A DNA stretch of 64,000 bases from Henriciella sp. (GCA_017642885.1 JAEPOM010000007.1:418-64417), one strand, 5' to 3'. Shown: positions 27,075-36,862, numbered from the stretch's first letter. Notes: generated from the letters alone by a model not told the origin. Translations and numbers: made by a program.

Positions 27075-29303
27075 CTATTCCCCAGCGTCTTCGCTGCCAG
27101 CATCCTGCGGGAACAGGCGGTCATAGAGATAGGAGAACTCAAGCGCCGTACGTTTGGCGCGCTCTTTCTGGTTGGCCGCCGCGGAGTGGCCACCATCAAT
27201 GTTCTCATAGTAGAGGAACGGCTTGTTCGCATCTTCGAACAGTTTTGCCATCTTACGCGCGTGACCCGGATGCACGCGGTCATCCTTGGTCGAAGTCACA
27301 AAGAACGGCACCGGATAATCCGCGGACGCATCAAAGTTCTGATACGGAGAGATCGTCTCCAGGAACGCGCGTTCCTCCGGAATGTCCGGGTTGCCATATT
27401 CGTCGACCCATGACGCGCCTGCCAGAAGCTTATGGTAGCGCAGCATGTCGAGCAGCGGCACCTGGACGACGACCGCGTTCCACAGATCCGGGCGCTGGGT
27501 AATCATCACACCCATGAGCAGGCCGCCATTCGATCCGCCCATGATGCCGAGATGTTCCGGTTTGGTGACGCCAATCTCGATCAGGTCTTCACCGACCGCG
27601 ATGAAGTCATCATAGATGCGCTGACGATTGCCCTTGAGACCAGCCTGGTGCCAGCTCGGTCCAAACTCACCGCCGCCGCGAATATTGGCGAGAACATAAG
27701 CGCCGCCGCGCTCTAGCCACATGCGGCCAACGCCGCCGCTATAGCTTGGACGCATCGAGACTTCGAATCCGCCATATCCGTAGAGCAATGTCGGCGTCGA
27801 ACCATCCAGCGTGATGCCGTCGCGATGGACGACGAAGTACGGGATTTTCGTGCCGTCCTTGGAAGTTGCCTCTTTCTGATGAACGACAAGGCCTTCCGCA
27901 TCGAACTTCGATGGCAGGGATTTCAGGGCCTCTGTTGTGTTGGTTGCCGCGTCAAATGTCAGGAGGCTGTCGGGGCTCAGGAAGCCTTCATAGTTGATGA
28001 AAACCGTCTCTTCGTCTTCGTCGGCAAAGGCGATACCGGCCTGACCTGTGCCTGGCAGCGACACGTCCGTCGTGGTCCAGCCTGCTGTGTCATCATGCTC
28101 GAGACGGAGGATCTTGCCCGCGACGTTATCGTTGATTGAGAGCAGCGCCGCTGATTTGGAGACGGATACTCCGTTGACGGCTTGGCGGTCGTTCGCACGG
28201 AAGACGAGGTCGACCTGAGGCAGTTCCTTAGTGTCGAGGAATTGCTGCAGGTTAAACGCGACCAGGTCGCCCGTCTTGAAGTCCTCGGTTCCAACGTTCC
28301 AGTCTTCCTGCAAGGTAATAAACTGCCAGCCTTTATAGTCGCTGCCGAGGGAAGATTTCTGCGGGATCGGGAACGCGAATGGTTCGCCGTCACTCAGCAA
28401 CCAATAGGTGGAGGTAAAGAAGGTGTCAGCTTCGACCGCGCCGTAGATCATGGTGCCGTCATCCAGTTCGGAGGACCACGGCCAGACGCCGACATCCGTT
28501 GCCTGGCCGGCGTAAAGCTCCGCTGCATCGCCGAGCGCTTCGCCGCGCTTCCAAAGACGGACGGAAGACGGGTATCCAGATTCGGTCAGGGTTGAGCCAT
28601 CACCGCCCCAGTCGGTGCCGACGAGGACCGTGTCGTGGTCAATCCATGCGAGGCCCTGCTTGGCCTCGTCGGTCACGAATCCACCGTCGACAAAAGCTTT
28701 GGTCCCCAGATCAAACTCGCGATTGATCACGGCATCCTTGCCGCCATCGGAGAGGGAGACGAAGCAGAGTGTCTTGTCGGCCCCTTGCGGCTTGAAGCAA
28801 TTGGAACCCTTGAAGACCCAGTTCTTGTCTTCGTCCGCGGACAGCTTGTCAAAGTCGAGAACGGTTTCCCATTCAGGCTCATCTGTTTTGTAACTTTCCA
28901 GCGTTGTGCGACGCCACAAGCCACGCACATTGGTCTCATCCTGCCAGAAATTATAGACCATGCCATCGCGCACTGACCCATAAGGAATGCGATCCGTGGA
29001 TGTCGCTAGATCCAGCGCCTGGGCATAATTGTCTTCATAGACGGAGATGTCGTAGATCGCTGCCAGCGAGCGGTCATTCTGAGCGTTGACCCAGGCCAAT
29101 GCCTCCTCGCCTTCGACTTCCTCAAGCCACAGATAAGGGTCGGTCTCGGTAGCAGCGGTGGCGGCGTCCGCAGGCTCAACGGCGACTTCAGTCGTGGCGT
29201 CCACGGTATCCTCAATTTCTGCTTCTGGGGCTTCGGGTTCGGTTATCGTAGTGCAAGCTGCCAAAAGGGCGCCTGCCGCGACAGCGGTTAGGGTAAAACG
29301 CAT
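27075..29303 (-). CDS. Prolyl oligopeptidase (S9A)-family serine peptidase lipoprotein
   Basis: The 742-residue protein has a lipobox (ALLAAC, Cys17), then an acidic Ala/Glu/Thr-rich linker (about 18-55), a beta-propeller domain (about 60-430) and a C-terminal hydrolase domain. The catalytic triad is visible: Ser in GGSNGGLLMG, Asp in TSTKDDRVHPGHA and His in ENIDGGHSAA. ATG at 29303 is preferred over 29315 because GAGG lies 6 bases upstream. It cleaves proline-containing peptides outside the cytoplasm by family knowledge. The LacI-type gene lies upstream, 78 bases away, in the same direction. Confidence 0.93.
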   Translation of the reverse strand: MRFTLTAVAAGALLAACTTITEPEAPEAEIEDTVDATTEVAVEPADAATAATETDPYLWLEEVEGEEALAWVNAQNDRSLAAIYDISVYEDNYAQALDLATSTDRIPYGSVRDGMVYNFWQDETNVRGLWRRTTLESYKTDEPEWETVLDFDKLSADEDKNWVFKGSNCFKPQGADKTLCFVSLSDGGKDAVINREFDLGTKAFVDGGFVTDEAKQGLAWIDHDTVLVGTDWGGDGSTLTESGYPSSVRLWKRGEALGDAAELYAGQATDVGVWPWSSELDDGTMIYGAVEADTFFTSTYWLLSDGEPFAFPIPQKSSLGSDYKGWQFITLQEDWNVGTEDFKTGDLVAFNLQQFLDTKELPQVDLVFRANDRQAVNGVSVSKSAALLSINDNVAGKILRLEHDDTAGWTTTDVSLPGTGQAGIAFADEDEETVFINYEGFLSPDSLLTFDAATNTTEALKSLPSKFDAEGLVVHQKEATSKDGTKIPYFVVHRDGITLDGSTPTLLYGYGGFEVSMRPSYSGGVGRMWLERGGAYVLANIRGGGEFGPSWHQAGLKGNRQRIYDDFIAVGEDLIEIGVTKPEHLGIMGGSNGGLLMGVMITQRPDLWNAVVVQVPLLDMLRYHKLLAGASWVDEYGNPDIPEERAFLETISPYQNFDASADYPVPFFVTSTKDDRVHPGHARKMAKLFEDANKPFLYYENIDGGHSAAANQKERAKRTALEFSYLYDRLFPQDAGSEDAGE

Positions 29304-29381
29304 CACTATCCTCATGAATTTGAGGAAAGGTTTAGCGTGACGACACCTTAGGGCAAGAGAGGTTGCCTCAAAATAGGGTGA

Positions 29382-30407
29382 TTACTCGACGTTTTTTCCT
29401 GTCGATTGTCGGACGATGAGCTCGAAATCGAAGACTTCCTCGAGAGTCGTTTCGTCGTCCGGGTTCATCAGGCGCTCAGCCGCTCGCCTTGCCATCTCAG
29501 AGACCGGCTGACGGATAGTCGTCAGAGGAGGCCATACGGCCGATGCGAGTCGGGTATCATCGTAGCCCGCAATGGAGATATCGCCCGGGATCTGGAAGCC
29601 GGCCGCCATCACAGCGGTCATTGCTCCAACCGCCATATCATCGTTGGCGGCAAAGATTGCGGTCGGTTTCGGATCAGTGGTGATGAGCTTGCGCGCAGCC
29701 TCGAGACCAGAGCGAAGGGAATAGTCGCCTTCCGCGATATGGATCGGGTTCACGCGCAAACCTGCTTCCGACAGAGCATCAAGATAACCGTCATGCCGGG
29801 CGGTCGAAGCGTTGTGTCCGGCGGGTCCTGCAATGAAGGCGATTTTCTTGTGTCCCAGCCGGATAAGATGGCGGACCATTTCTAACGCAGCCAAACGGTC
29901 GTCGAGGCGCATGACCGGGGTGTTCTCGGGCTGGCGCGCCGGTGAAAGGCTCGCATAATAAGTGCCATTATCCTTGAGCAGGCCCAGAATGTCTGAATCG
30001 TCGCAAAGCGGCGGTGTCAGCACAACGCCATCTGCACGAGATGTCATCAGGAAGGACTGCAATCGATCCAGAAAATCTGGTGCTTTCCGATCGACCAATT
30101 CAGGTAAAAGGAAATAGCCCTTTGCGCGGCAGGCGTCGTAAATCCCGGTATTCACGGCTGTGACGTATTCCGGGTTGGGATTGTCGTGCAGATGCGCGAG
30201 CAGGAACGATCTGGCGCCCGCAAGCGAGCGTGCTGCCGGATTGGGTCGGTACCCGAGCTCCCGCGCCGCCTTCATCACAAGCTCGCGCTTGGCAGGCCGA
30301 ACATTGGGTTCATTATTCAAGACGCGCGAAACGGTTTTGGCAGAGACTCCTGCCCGTTCTGCAACGTCATCTATGGTAATCGCACGTGGCGGGCGGCTTA
30401 GGCCCAT
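29382..30407 (-). CDS. LacI-family transcriptional regulator
   Basis: The 341-residue protein has the LacI-type HTH (ITIDDVAERAGVSAKTVSRVLNN, about 10-32), the hinge helix (NPAARSLAG), and the periplasmic-binding-like effector domain (GVVLTPPLCDDSDI, IAFIAGPAGHNASTARHDGYLDAL, ISIAGYDDTRLASAVWPPLTTIRQP). ATG at 30407 has a GGGGAGA Shine-Dalgarno; the frame upstream to 30461 is not needed. No sugar-utilisation genes lie nearby, so the target regulon is elsewhere or is the S9 peptidase gene downstream. Confidence 0.92.
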   Translation of the reverse strand: MGLSRPPRAITIDDVAERAGVSAKTVSRVLNNEPNVRPAKRELVMKAARELGYRPNPAARSLAGARSFLLAHLHDNPNPEYVTAVNTGIYDACRAKGYFLLPELVDRKAPDFLDRLQSFLMTSRADGVVLTPPLCDDSDILGLLKDNGTYYASLSPARQPENTPVMRLDDRLAALEMVRHLIRLGHKKIAFIAGPAGHNASTARHDGYLDALSEAGLRVNPIHIAEGDYSLRSGLEAARKLITTDPKPTAIFAANDDMAVGAMTAVMAAGFQIPGDISIAGYDDTRLASAVWPPLTTIRQPVSEMARRAAERLMNPDDETTLEEVFDFELIVRQSTGKNVE

Positions 30408-30554
30408 GAAGCATCTCCCCGTATAGACCCCTTTTGTGGCGCAATATTTTGCCGAACGCAATCTATCCGTGTGCGGTCAAAGGTTCAGGCTGGTCTTAGC
30501 GCCAATTTCGCGACAGCTCTAACACGAAGAGGGCTTCATTTGGGTAAAGGCCAA

Positions 30555-31163
30555 TCAGGCGTCTAAGTCTGGCGCGTTCTCGGCCATCGCTCGCATCATG
30601 AACAAGGGGATGGATCCACGCTCCGTCATTAGCCAGTCGAGCGGAATATCATGCGGTTCAGCAGGGACTTCGTCCAATTCCTGCTCGAAAAACGCCAGAC
30701 CGCAGACGAAGACGCGTCCGTCGGCGCGTAATTTCTCAAGCGCGCGGTCATAATGGCCTTTGCCATAGCCAAGGCGGTTGCCCTTGCGGTCGAACCCCAG
30801 AAGCGGCGTGATCACCAGCGTTGGTGTAACGATTGGCGTGTCCGCAGGGGGCTCCTTCAGTCCAAACGGACGATCTTCAAGCGCATTGCCGGGCGCCCAG
30901 GCGCGAAACGTCATCGACCCATCATCCTCAACGCGCGGAAGGCAGATTTCGGCGCCGCCTTCATTCTTCAGGCGGCGGATGAGCGGCAAGGGATCGATCT
31001 CGCTACCAATTGGCCAATAGGCAGAAACCACCGGGCCATAGCGTTCCAGAAGCTTCATCGGGAACTTGTCTGCAAGGGTTTCGCCTGCGTCTGGATCGCG
31101 AGCGTGCAGCTCGTCGCGGAGCTCTTTCATTTGCGCCCGCAGCTCGGTCTTCGAGGGGGTCAT
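30555..31163 (-). CDS. 5-formyltetrahydrofolate cyclo-ligase
   Basis: The enzyme makes 5,10-methenyl-THF from 5-formyl-THF with ATP. The 202-residue protein has the N-terminal basic stretch (SKTELRAQMKELRDEL), the EICLPRV strand and the signature NRLGYGKGHYDRAL near residue 135. The start ATG overlaps the ftsY stop (ATGA), so it is translationally coupled to ftsY. Bacterial neighbours of this gene often include a 6S RNA, but no room for one exists here. Confidence 0.93.
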   Translation of the reverse strand: MTPSKTELRAQMKELRDELHARDPDAGETLADKFPMKLLERYGPVVSAYWPIGSEIDPLPLIRRLKNEGGAEICLPRVEDDGSMTFRAWAPGNALEDRPFGLKEPPADTPIVTPTLVITPLLGFDRKGNRLGYGKGHYDRALEKLRADGRVFVCGLAFFEQELDEVPAEPHDIPLDWLMTERGSIPLFMMRAMAENAPDLDA

Positions 31164-32878
31164 GCCGGTTCCGGTTCTTCGACCGGCATATCGGCGAGGC
31201 CCACCAGAGCGCGCGCGTAGGCGTGCGCCGAGAATGGCTGCAAGTCTTCAGCTTTCTCACCGATGCCAACAAAGTGGATTGGCAGCGCGTGCGCCTCGGC
31301 AATCGCCACCAGGACACCGCCCTTGGCGGTGCCGTCGAGCTTGGTCATCACAATCCCGGAGACGTCAGCTGTATGGCGGAACGCCTCCACCTGGCTCAGT
31401 GCGTTCTGGCCTACTGTCGCATCAAGAACCAGAATAACATCATGCGGTGCATCCGGATCAAGCTTGCGGGTGACGCGGACAATCTTGGCGAGCTCCGCCA
31501 TCAGCTCGGTCTTGTTTTGCAGACGCCCGGCAGTATCGACGAGAACCAGGTCGAGATCTTCCGCCTTGGCTTTCTCGATCGCCTCATAGACCAGCCCGGC
31601 TGCATCCGCGCCCGTCTCTTTGGCGAGCACAGGAATGCCCGCACGTTCGCCCCAGACGGTGAGTTGTTCGATCGCTGCAGCCCGAAACGTATCGCCTGCA
31701 ACCAGCAGCGCTTTCGCGCCCTGTTCCTGTAGCTTCGATGCGATTTTCCCGATCGTTGTTGTCTTGCCGGATCCATTGACCCCGACAAATAGGACCACGC
31801 GAGGCCGGGAACCCTCGGAAAAATCAACGATCTGCTCACGCGGGGACATAATCGCTTCGATTTCATCGGCGAGGGCCAGTTTGATTTCCTTGTCCGTAAC
31901 GTCCTTGTCCATGCGGGTCTTGGCGAGGTTTTGAACAATCTGCGCAGAGACTTTGCCCCCCATGTCCGAGGTCAGCAGTATGTCTTCCAAGTCTTCGAGA
32001 GCCTCATCATCCAGCTTTCTCTGGGTGAACAAGCTGGAAATCGATGTGCCCATTTTGGACGATGATTTGGCGAGACCTGAGGACAGTTTGGAGAAGAATC
32101 CTGGCTCAGAAATCTCGGCATAGGGGTCAGGCTCACCGCGTGCGATAGCCGCCTGCCGTTCGGCTTCACGCCGGGCACGTTCTTCAGCGAGTTGTTGTCG
32201 CAGGGCTTCATCGGCGCGGCGTTGTTCCAGCAAGGCCAGCTCGGCCTTGGCTTTCTCTTCCTGTGTGCGGCGCTCTTCCTCGGCCTTGCGTGCGAGGTCT
32301 GCTTCGGCGGCGAGACGGATCTGCTCTTCCGCCGCTTTGCGGGCGGCCTCCGCTGCGGCTTCATCTGCTCGGCGTTTCGCTTCAGCTTCTTGCGCGAGGC
32401 GATCGGCTTCAGCGCGCGCTTCTTCAGCCTGACGCCTGGCTTCGGCATCTGCAGCGGCTTTCGCCTCCGCTTCAGCAGCGAGCCGTTCGGCTTCTGCCTG
32501 GGCGCGGGCAGCTTCTTCTGCGGCTTTTGCTTCAGCTTCCGCTTTCAGTCGGGCCTGTTCAGCGTCTTGCTCGGCTTTCAGGCGCTCGGCTTCGCGATCC
32601 AAAGCCTCCTGAGCCAGCCTTGCGGCTTCCTGTTCGGCTTCAGCCGCTTCACGTTGCTGGCGTTCTTCCCAGGCGCGGTTGGCTTCGGCGACTTTGCGCT
32701 CGATCTCTTCCTGTTCAGCGGCCTTGCGCGCCGCTTCTTGCTCGACCTCGCGAGCGGCTTCTTCCTCCGCGGCTTTTTGAGCAGCAAGCTCTTCAGCGGA
32801 GAGCTCCGGAGCTTCCATTTCGGCGCCGGCTTTCAGCGCGTCTTCTTTGTTCTTTTTCTTGCCGAACCAGAGGATCAT
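31160..32878 (-). CDS. ftsY: Signal recognition particle receptor FtsY with very long acidic domain
   Basis: FtsY is the membrane-associated GTPase that receives SRP-ribosome complexes. The 572-residue protein has a short hydrophobic/basic start (MILWFGKKKN), then a nearly uninterrupted Ala/Glu/Lys/Arg-rich coiled-coil A domain (about 20-247), and the NG GTPase (about 255-565) with P-loop GVNGSGKT (366-373), DTAGR (448-452) and TKLDGTAKGG. The A domain is longer than in many alphaproteobacteria. ATG overlaps the mtaB stop (ATGA). Confidence 0.96.
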   Translation of the reverse strand: MILWFGKKKNKEDALKAGAEMEAPELSAEELAAQKAAEEEAAREVEQEAARKAAEQEEIERKVAEANRAWEERQQREAAEAEQEAARLAQEALDREAERLKAEQDAEQARLKAEAEAKAAEEAARAQAEAERLAAEAEAKAAADAEARRQAEEARAEADRLAQEAEAKRRADEAAAEAARKAAEEQIRLAAEADLARKAEEERRTQEEKAKAELALLEQRRADEALRQQLAEERARREAERQAAIARGEPDPYAEISEPGFFSKLSSGLAKSSSKMGTSISSLFTQRKLDDEALEDLEDILLTSDMGGKVSAQIVQNLAKTRMDKDVTDKEIKLALADEIEAIMSPREQIVDFSEGSRPRVVLFVGVNGSGKTTTIGKIASKLQEQGAKALLVAGDTFRAAAIEQLTVWGERAGIPVLAKETGADAAGLVYEAIEKAKAEDLDLVLVDTAGRLQNKTELMAELAKIVRVTRKLDPDAPHDVILVLDATVGQNALSQVEAFRHTADVSGIVMTKLDGTAKGGVLVAIAEAHALPIHFVGIGEKAEDLQPFSAHAYARALVGLADMPVEEPEPA

Positions 32879-34152
32879 AGGGCCTGTGCTTTCAGTCTCG
32901 TCGTGTCATGTCCGATTATCCGCGCCCGCAGCGGGCGTCCAGCCTCGCCTTTAGATGCCTCAAAAAAGACCGGGGTAAAGTCCGGCAAGCGACCTTGGGC
33001 GTTGCGCTCAACCAGGACCTCGGTTTCCCTGCCAATATGGGTATCGAGATGCTTAACAAGAGAAGCTGCGCCGACCTCGCGAAGGCGCGCTGCACGTGCC
33101 TTGATCACGCTTTTCTCAAGTTGAGGCATGCGCGCGGCGGGGGTGCCCGGTCGCGGGCTGTAAGGGAAGGCGTGCAAGAACGCGATCCCACAGGCTTCAA
33201 TCAAATCCAGCGAGTTGTCGAACGCGGTCTCAGTCTCGGTCGGGAATCCGGCAATGATGTCGGCCCCAAGCGCGATGTCGGGGCGGATGTCGCGAAGCCG
33301 CGCGGCGAGTTCAATGGCTTGTTCACGCGAGTGGCGGCGCTTCATACGCTTCAAAATAAGATTATCACCGTGTTGCAGGCTGAGATGCATAAACGGCGCG
33401 ACGCGCGGGTCGGCCATAGCTTCGAATAGCGCCTCATCCATCTCGATTGCATCGATTGAGGAGATTCGCAGCTGCTTCAGGCCCGGCACCAGTTTCAGGA
33501 TGCGCTGAACGAGATTGCCTAGTTGCGGCTCGCCAGGCAAATCCGCGCCCCAGGAGGTCAAGTCGACACCGGTAAGCACCACTTCATGGTGACCAGTTTC
33601 CACCAGGCGCTTGATCATGTTCACAACATCGCCAGCTGGAACGGAGCGGGAATTGCCGCGTCCATATGGAATAATGCAGAATGTGCAACGATGATCGCAG
33701 CCATTCTGGACCTGCACATAAGCCCGCGCACGACCTTCCATGCCGTCAATCAGGTGCGCCGCGGTTTCTTTGACCGACATGATATCGTTGACCCGGACTT
33801 TCTCCACGCCGCCCAAAAGATCGGTGGGCTCCCAAGTGTCAGCCTGCATCTTTTCATGATTGCCGATGACCCGCGTCACCTCCGGCATGTCAGCAAACAT
33901 TTTGGCATCGATCTGCGCCGCACAGCCTGTGACGATCACTGGGGCACCTGGGTTTTCCTTCGCAGCCCGGCGAACGGTCTGCCGTGCAGATCGCATCGCC
34001 TCTGCGGTGACGGCGCAGGTATTGACGATAATTGCGCCGTCGAGGCCCGCCGCCTCTGCATGACCGCGCATGACTTCGCTCTCATAGCTGTTCAGGCGAC
34101 AGCCAAGCGTGATGACCTGCGAGGGTCTGGAGGCGGGTTTCGTCTGGGCCAT
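32875..34152 (-). CDS. mtaB: tRNA t6A37 methylthiotransferase MtaB
   Basis: MtaB is a radical-SAM enzyme that makes ms2t6A at position 37 of ANN-decoding tRNAs. The 425-residue protein has the N-terminal cluster domain (VITLGCRLNSYESE, TCAVTAEA), the radical-SAM motif CDHRCTFC (CxxxCxxC) in QVQNGCDHRCTFCIIPYGRGNSRS, and a C-terminal TRAM-like region. The order mtaB-ftsY on one strand is common in this class; dapF often precedes it, but here an opposing membrane gene and an EEP-type gene intervene. Confidence 0.95.
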   Translation of the reverse strand: MAQTKPASRPSQVITLGCRLNSYESEVMRGHAEAAGLDGAIIVNTCAVTAEAMRSARQTVRRAAKENPGAPVIVTGCAAQIDAKMFADMPEVTRVIGNHEKMQADTWEPTDLLGGVEKVRVNDIMSVKETAAHLIDGMEGRARAYVQVQNGCDHRCTFCIIPYGRGNSRSVPAGDVVNMIKRLVETGHHEVVLTGVDLTSWGADLPGEPQLGNLVQRILKLVPGLKQLRISSIDAIEMDEALFEAMADPRVAPFMHLSLQHGDNLILKRMKRRHSREQAIELAARLRDIRPDIALGADIIAGFPTETETAFDNSLDLIEACGIAFLHAFPYSPRPGTPAARMPQLEKSVIKARAARLREVGAASLVKHLDTHIGRETEVLVERNAQGRLPDFTPVFFEASKGEAGRPLRARIIGHDTTRLKAQAL

Positions 34153-34256
34153 GAATAAGTTCTGCGCATATCGCGCTGCTGCGGGCTTAGAGCAAGAGGG
34201 GATTGACTGTTTCGAAGAAATAGTAAATACTCACTCACAAATATATGGAGACTTCG

Positions 34257-34601
34257 ATGCTTGGCGTCATGATGCTTTTATCTTTCGCGATACCTTTGGT
34301 GGGGGCGCTGGCGATCCGTCGGTACTGGTGGATCGGAGCCTGGGCGGGTGTCTCGGCTGTGGTCGCCGTTCCGGTTCTCTACAAGTTGATCACGCAGACC
34401 TATGACCCGATGGGTTGGGGATTCATTTTCGTGCTCATCTTCTTGCCCGCCGCGATTGGCTCGGCACTTGGGGCTGCGATCACCGCGCTGCGCCGGAGGC
34501 GGGCTGGCCCGGGTGAGGTCACGGTGGTGAACATAATCATGGCGGGCAGTTTCACCGTCGCGACGATTAGCCTGGGATTGCTTATGGCGGCTGACGCTTG
34601 A
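34257..34601 (+). CDS. Small membrane protein, about 114 aa
   Basis: The protein has three hydrophobic segments (about 1-20, 25-45 and 85-110) and a basic loop (RRRRAGPGE). ATG at 34257 is preferred since GGAG lies 6 bases upstream; an earlier in-frame ATG at 34245 lacks one. No family is recognised. It runs against both neighbours and ends 7 bases before the EEP-type gene stop, so it is an inserted, oppositely oriented gene between mtaB and dapF. Confidence 0.6.
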   Translation: MLGVMMLLSFAIPLVGALAIRRYWWIGAWAGVSAVVAVPVLYKLITQTYDPMGWGFIFVLIFLPAAIGSALGAAITALRRRRAGPGEVTVVNIIMAGSFTVATISLGLLMAADA

Positions 34602-34608
34602 GCGTCGG

Positions 34609-35580
34609 TCAGTTCTTGAGCTTGAACCGGGCCATCAGCGGGTAATGATCGGATCCCACAGAATCCAACACCTTGAACTCGACCAGCTCGAAATTCTCTG
34701 ATGCGAGAATATGGTCGATGCTTATTCCCATTGGTGGAAAGAATGTTGGCCAGGTGGCTGAAAAGCGCGGATCTCCCGCGCGCTTGCCAGGGAGGTCGCG
34801 GAAGGTCGCGCTCCACGCGGTCGTATTGAAATCGCCCATGAGGATGAAGCGCTCTGCATCGGCCGCAGTATCGCCCGCAACGCTGAGCAGTGTGTTGCGC
34901 GCTTCCGTCCAGCTGGATGAAACCGGGATCAGCGGATGTGTGATCACGATCCGCGTCCCATCCCAATCACCGGTAAGGTCAGCAAACATCAAGCCGCGCC
35001 CGGCCGTCTGGTCCGGCGTAATCTTGCGCAATTGCCCAACAGGACTGCGAGAGAGCATGGTCAGGGCGAGCGGATGGCCCGCGTGAGCCTGTGGCTCTGT
35101 TCCGGCTTGCAGTCGATCAAAGGTGGGGAAGTGCTCGTCAAAGTCCTGAGGATAGAACTTGGGCGAGGTTTCATTGATCGCAACAAGATCCGCCTGTTCC
35201 TGCTCCGCCAGCGCGCCGAGTGCGGCCATTGCGTCTGGCTGTGAGAACACATTTGCCGTGATGACGGTCAAGCAATCACCGGGTGCACATTCGATTTGGT
35301 TGGGCGTGTGAAACTTTGAGAATGTCACGAAAGGCAGCGCGGCAACTGCGGTCAGCATCCCTCCCACCGCCGCCGCACGCGGTCGAAACGCCATGAGACC
35401 GACTATGGCGAGGGCGGAGAGCAAGATGATTTGCGGCAGAAAACTCACTGCCATCTCGAGTAGAGGCACACCCGGTGCGACCTGCGCGAGGATCACCATC
35501 GGGCACAATACAAGGAAGCAAGTGAACGCAAACACCGTCGCAACGGGTTTCAGGACGGGGGTCAGATCAAGCGCAGGCAT
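34609..35580 (-). CDS. Endonuclease/exonuclease/phosphatase (EEP) family protein with N-terminal membrane helices
   Basis: The 323-residue protein has two or three hydrophobic helices (about 10-85), then an EEP domain: ITANV, LVAINETSPK (metal-binding Glu), the RFILMGDFNTT block, SIDHILAS, and the catalytic His in SDHYPL. Substrate could be a phospholipid, nucleic acid or phosphoester. ATG at 35580 comes 5 bases after the dapF stop, so it is co-transcribed with dapF; the long upstream frame to 35757 overlaps dapF and is not used. Confidence 0.85.
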   Translation of the reverse strand: MPALDLTPVLKPVATVFAFTCFLVLCPMVILAQVAPGVPLLEMAVSFLPQIILLSALAIVGLMAFRPRAAAVGGMLTAVAALPFVTFSKFHTPNQIECAPGDCLTVITANVFSQPDAMAALGALAEQEQADLVAINETSPKFYPQDFDEHFPTFDRLQAGTEPQAHAGHPLALTMLSRSPVGQLRKITPDQTAGRGLMFADLTGDWDGTRIVITHPLIPVSSSWTEARNTLLSVAGDTAADAERFILMGDFNTTAWSATFRDLPGKRAGDPRFSATWPTFFPPMGISIDHILASENFELVEFKVLDSVGSDHYPLMARFKLKN

Positions 35581-35585
35581 GCGGT

Positions 35586-36395
35586 TTAGACCGTAAAGCT
35601 CTCTTCCAATTCGACCGGGCCGGTCATAATCACGTGGTCGGTATCTTCGTCCCAATCGATGAACAAATCCCCACCATCCAGGATGAGCTTGGCGCTGCGC
35701 TCTGTCTTGCCAGCGCGCGCAGCGCAAACAAGTGCCGCACACGCCCCTGTTCCACACGCTTTGGTGAGCCCTGCACCGCGTTCCCAGACACGCAAACGGA
35801 TGGTTTCGCGATCTATGATTTGCGCGAAGCCGACATTAGTGCCTTCAGGAAAGGTCGGATGCCACTCCACCAACGGGCCAATGGCCGGGATGTCATAGGT
35901 GTCGACATCGTCAACGAAGAAGACCGCATGTGGATTGCCCATGCTGACCACTGCCGGACTGTGCAGATATGGATCGTCCATCGGCCCAATCTTCACGTCG
36001 ACTCCGCGGACATCCATTTTCTCTGAGAGCGGGATATCCTCCCACCCCATTAAGGGGGAGCCCATATCGACGCTGACCAGTCCATTCTCCGCGCGCGCGC
36101 CTTTCAGCAGGTCTGCCTCGGTCTGAATCCGGACTTCATCCTTGCCAGATTCCTGCAATAACAAGTGCGCAACGGCGCGGGTGCCATTGCCACAAGCTTT
36201 GACTTCGCCGCCATCAGCATTCCAGATCCGGAGAAAGGCGTCCGCGCGCAAATCCTGTTCGATCGACATGATCTGGTCGGCGCGCATGGTTTCCGCGATT
36301 TCACGCAATTGCGCTTCCGAAGGCGCGAATTTCTGTTCGCGTGCATCGAAAACAGCAAACGCGTTTCCTGCGCCATTCATCTTCCAGATTCGCAT
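35586..36395 (-). CDS. dapF: Diaminopimelate epimerase
   Basis: DapF interconverts LL- and meso-diaminopimelate for lysine and peptidoglycan. The 269-residue protein has the KMNGAGNAFAVFD opening, the two catalytic cysteines in KACGNGTRA (Cys68) and KACGTGACA (near residue 215), and MGNPHAVFFVDD. ATG at 36395 is natural. It is followed by an EEP-type membrane protein on the same strand rather than directly by mtaB-ftsY. Confidence 0.97.
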   Translation of the reverse strand: MRIWKMNGAGNAFAVFDAREQKFAPSEAQLREIAETMRADQIMSIEQDLRADAFLRIWNADGGEVKACGNGTRAVAHLLLQESGKDEVRIQTEADLLKGARAENGLVSVDMGSPLMGWEDIPLSEKMDVRGVDVKIGPMDDPYLHSPAVVSMGNPHAVFFVDDVDTYDIPAIGPLVEWHPTFPEGTNVGFAQIIDRETIRLRVWERGAGLTKACGTGACAALVCAARAGKTERSAKLILDGGDLFIDWDEDTDHVIMTGPVELEESFTV

Positions 36396-36454
36396 GTGCC
36401 GACCTCTTCACGCTTGTTGCGGGACATAATCGCCAACCTTGGTGATTAAAAGAC

Positions 36455-36862
36455 CTATTTTGGCAGCCGTGTGGCGCTGAGCCAGGCTCCGGACTGGATG
36501 ATCGCGGCGATCATCAGCAATAGTTGCACGATCCAGTGGCTGACAATGAAAGCTGCGAGCCCCGCCGCGATGGAGAACCAGTGCAGGCGCGGCTCGCTCA
36601 TCAGGTAGCCAGCCAGCCGGCGTTTGCCTTCAATGGTGGCGAGGTTCACATGCGCCCAGATCCGGTTCATTCCCGGCGGTCCAAACACGTCCTGCAGGTC
36701 TTGTGGATCCGTTACGCCTGACAATTCGGCAAGCTCCCGCACTCCGGTATGGCCGAACTCGACGCGTTGGCGCAGCTGCATAATCTGCACCAGACGAATA
36801 AACGCAGAAATCATCACGGCGAGCGCGATCGACACAAGTGGAAGGCCGGAAAGCAAGGTCAT
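36455..36862 (-). CDS. Membrane protein of unknown function, 135 aa
   Basis: The protein has an N-terminal hydrophobic helix (about 5-25), a cytosolic middle (VTDPQDLQDVFGPPGMNRIWAH) and two C-terminal helices (about 97-127). I recognise no family. It is upstream of dapF on the same strand with a 59-base gap. Confidence 0.55.
   Translation of the reverse strand: MTLLSGLPLVSIALAVMISAFIRLVQIMQLRQRVEFGHTGVRELAELSGVTDPQDLQDVFGPPGMNRIWAHVNLATIEGKRRLAGYLMSEPRLHWFSIAAGLAAFIVSHWIVQLLLMIAAIIQSGAWLSATRLPK

Noticed and set aside
30408-30554. LacI-type operator in the lacI-like upstream region
   Set aside because: GCAATATTTTGC is a short dyad but lacks the usual central CG pattern of LacI-family operators.
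30555-31163. 6S RNA next to the formyltetrahydrofolate cyclo-ligase gene
   Set aside because: The gene overlaps ftsY, leaving no intergenic space upstream, and nothing 6S-like is seen downstream.
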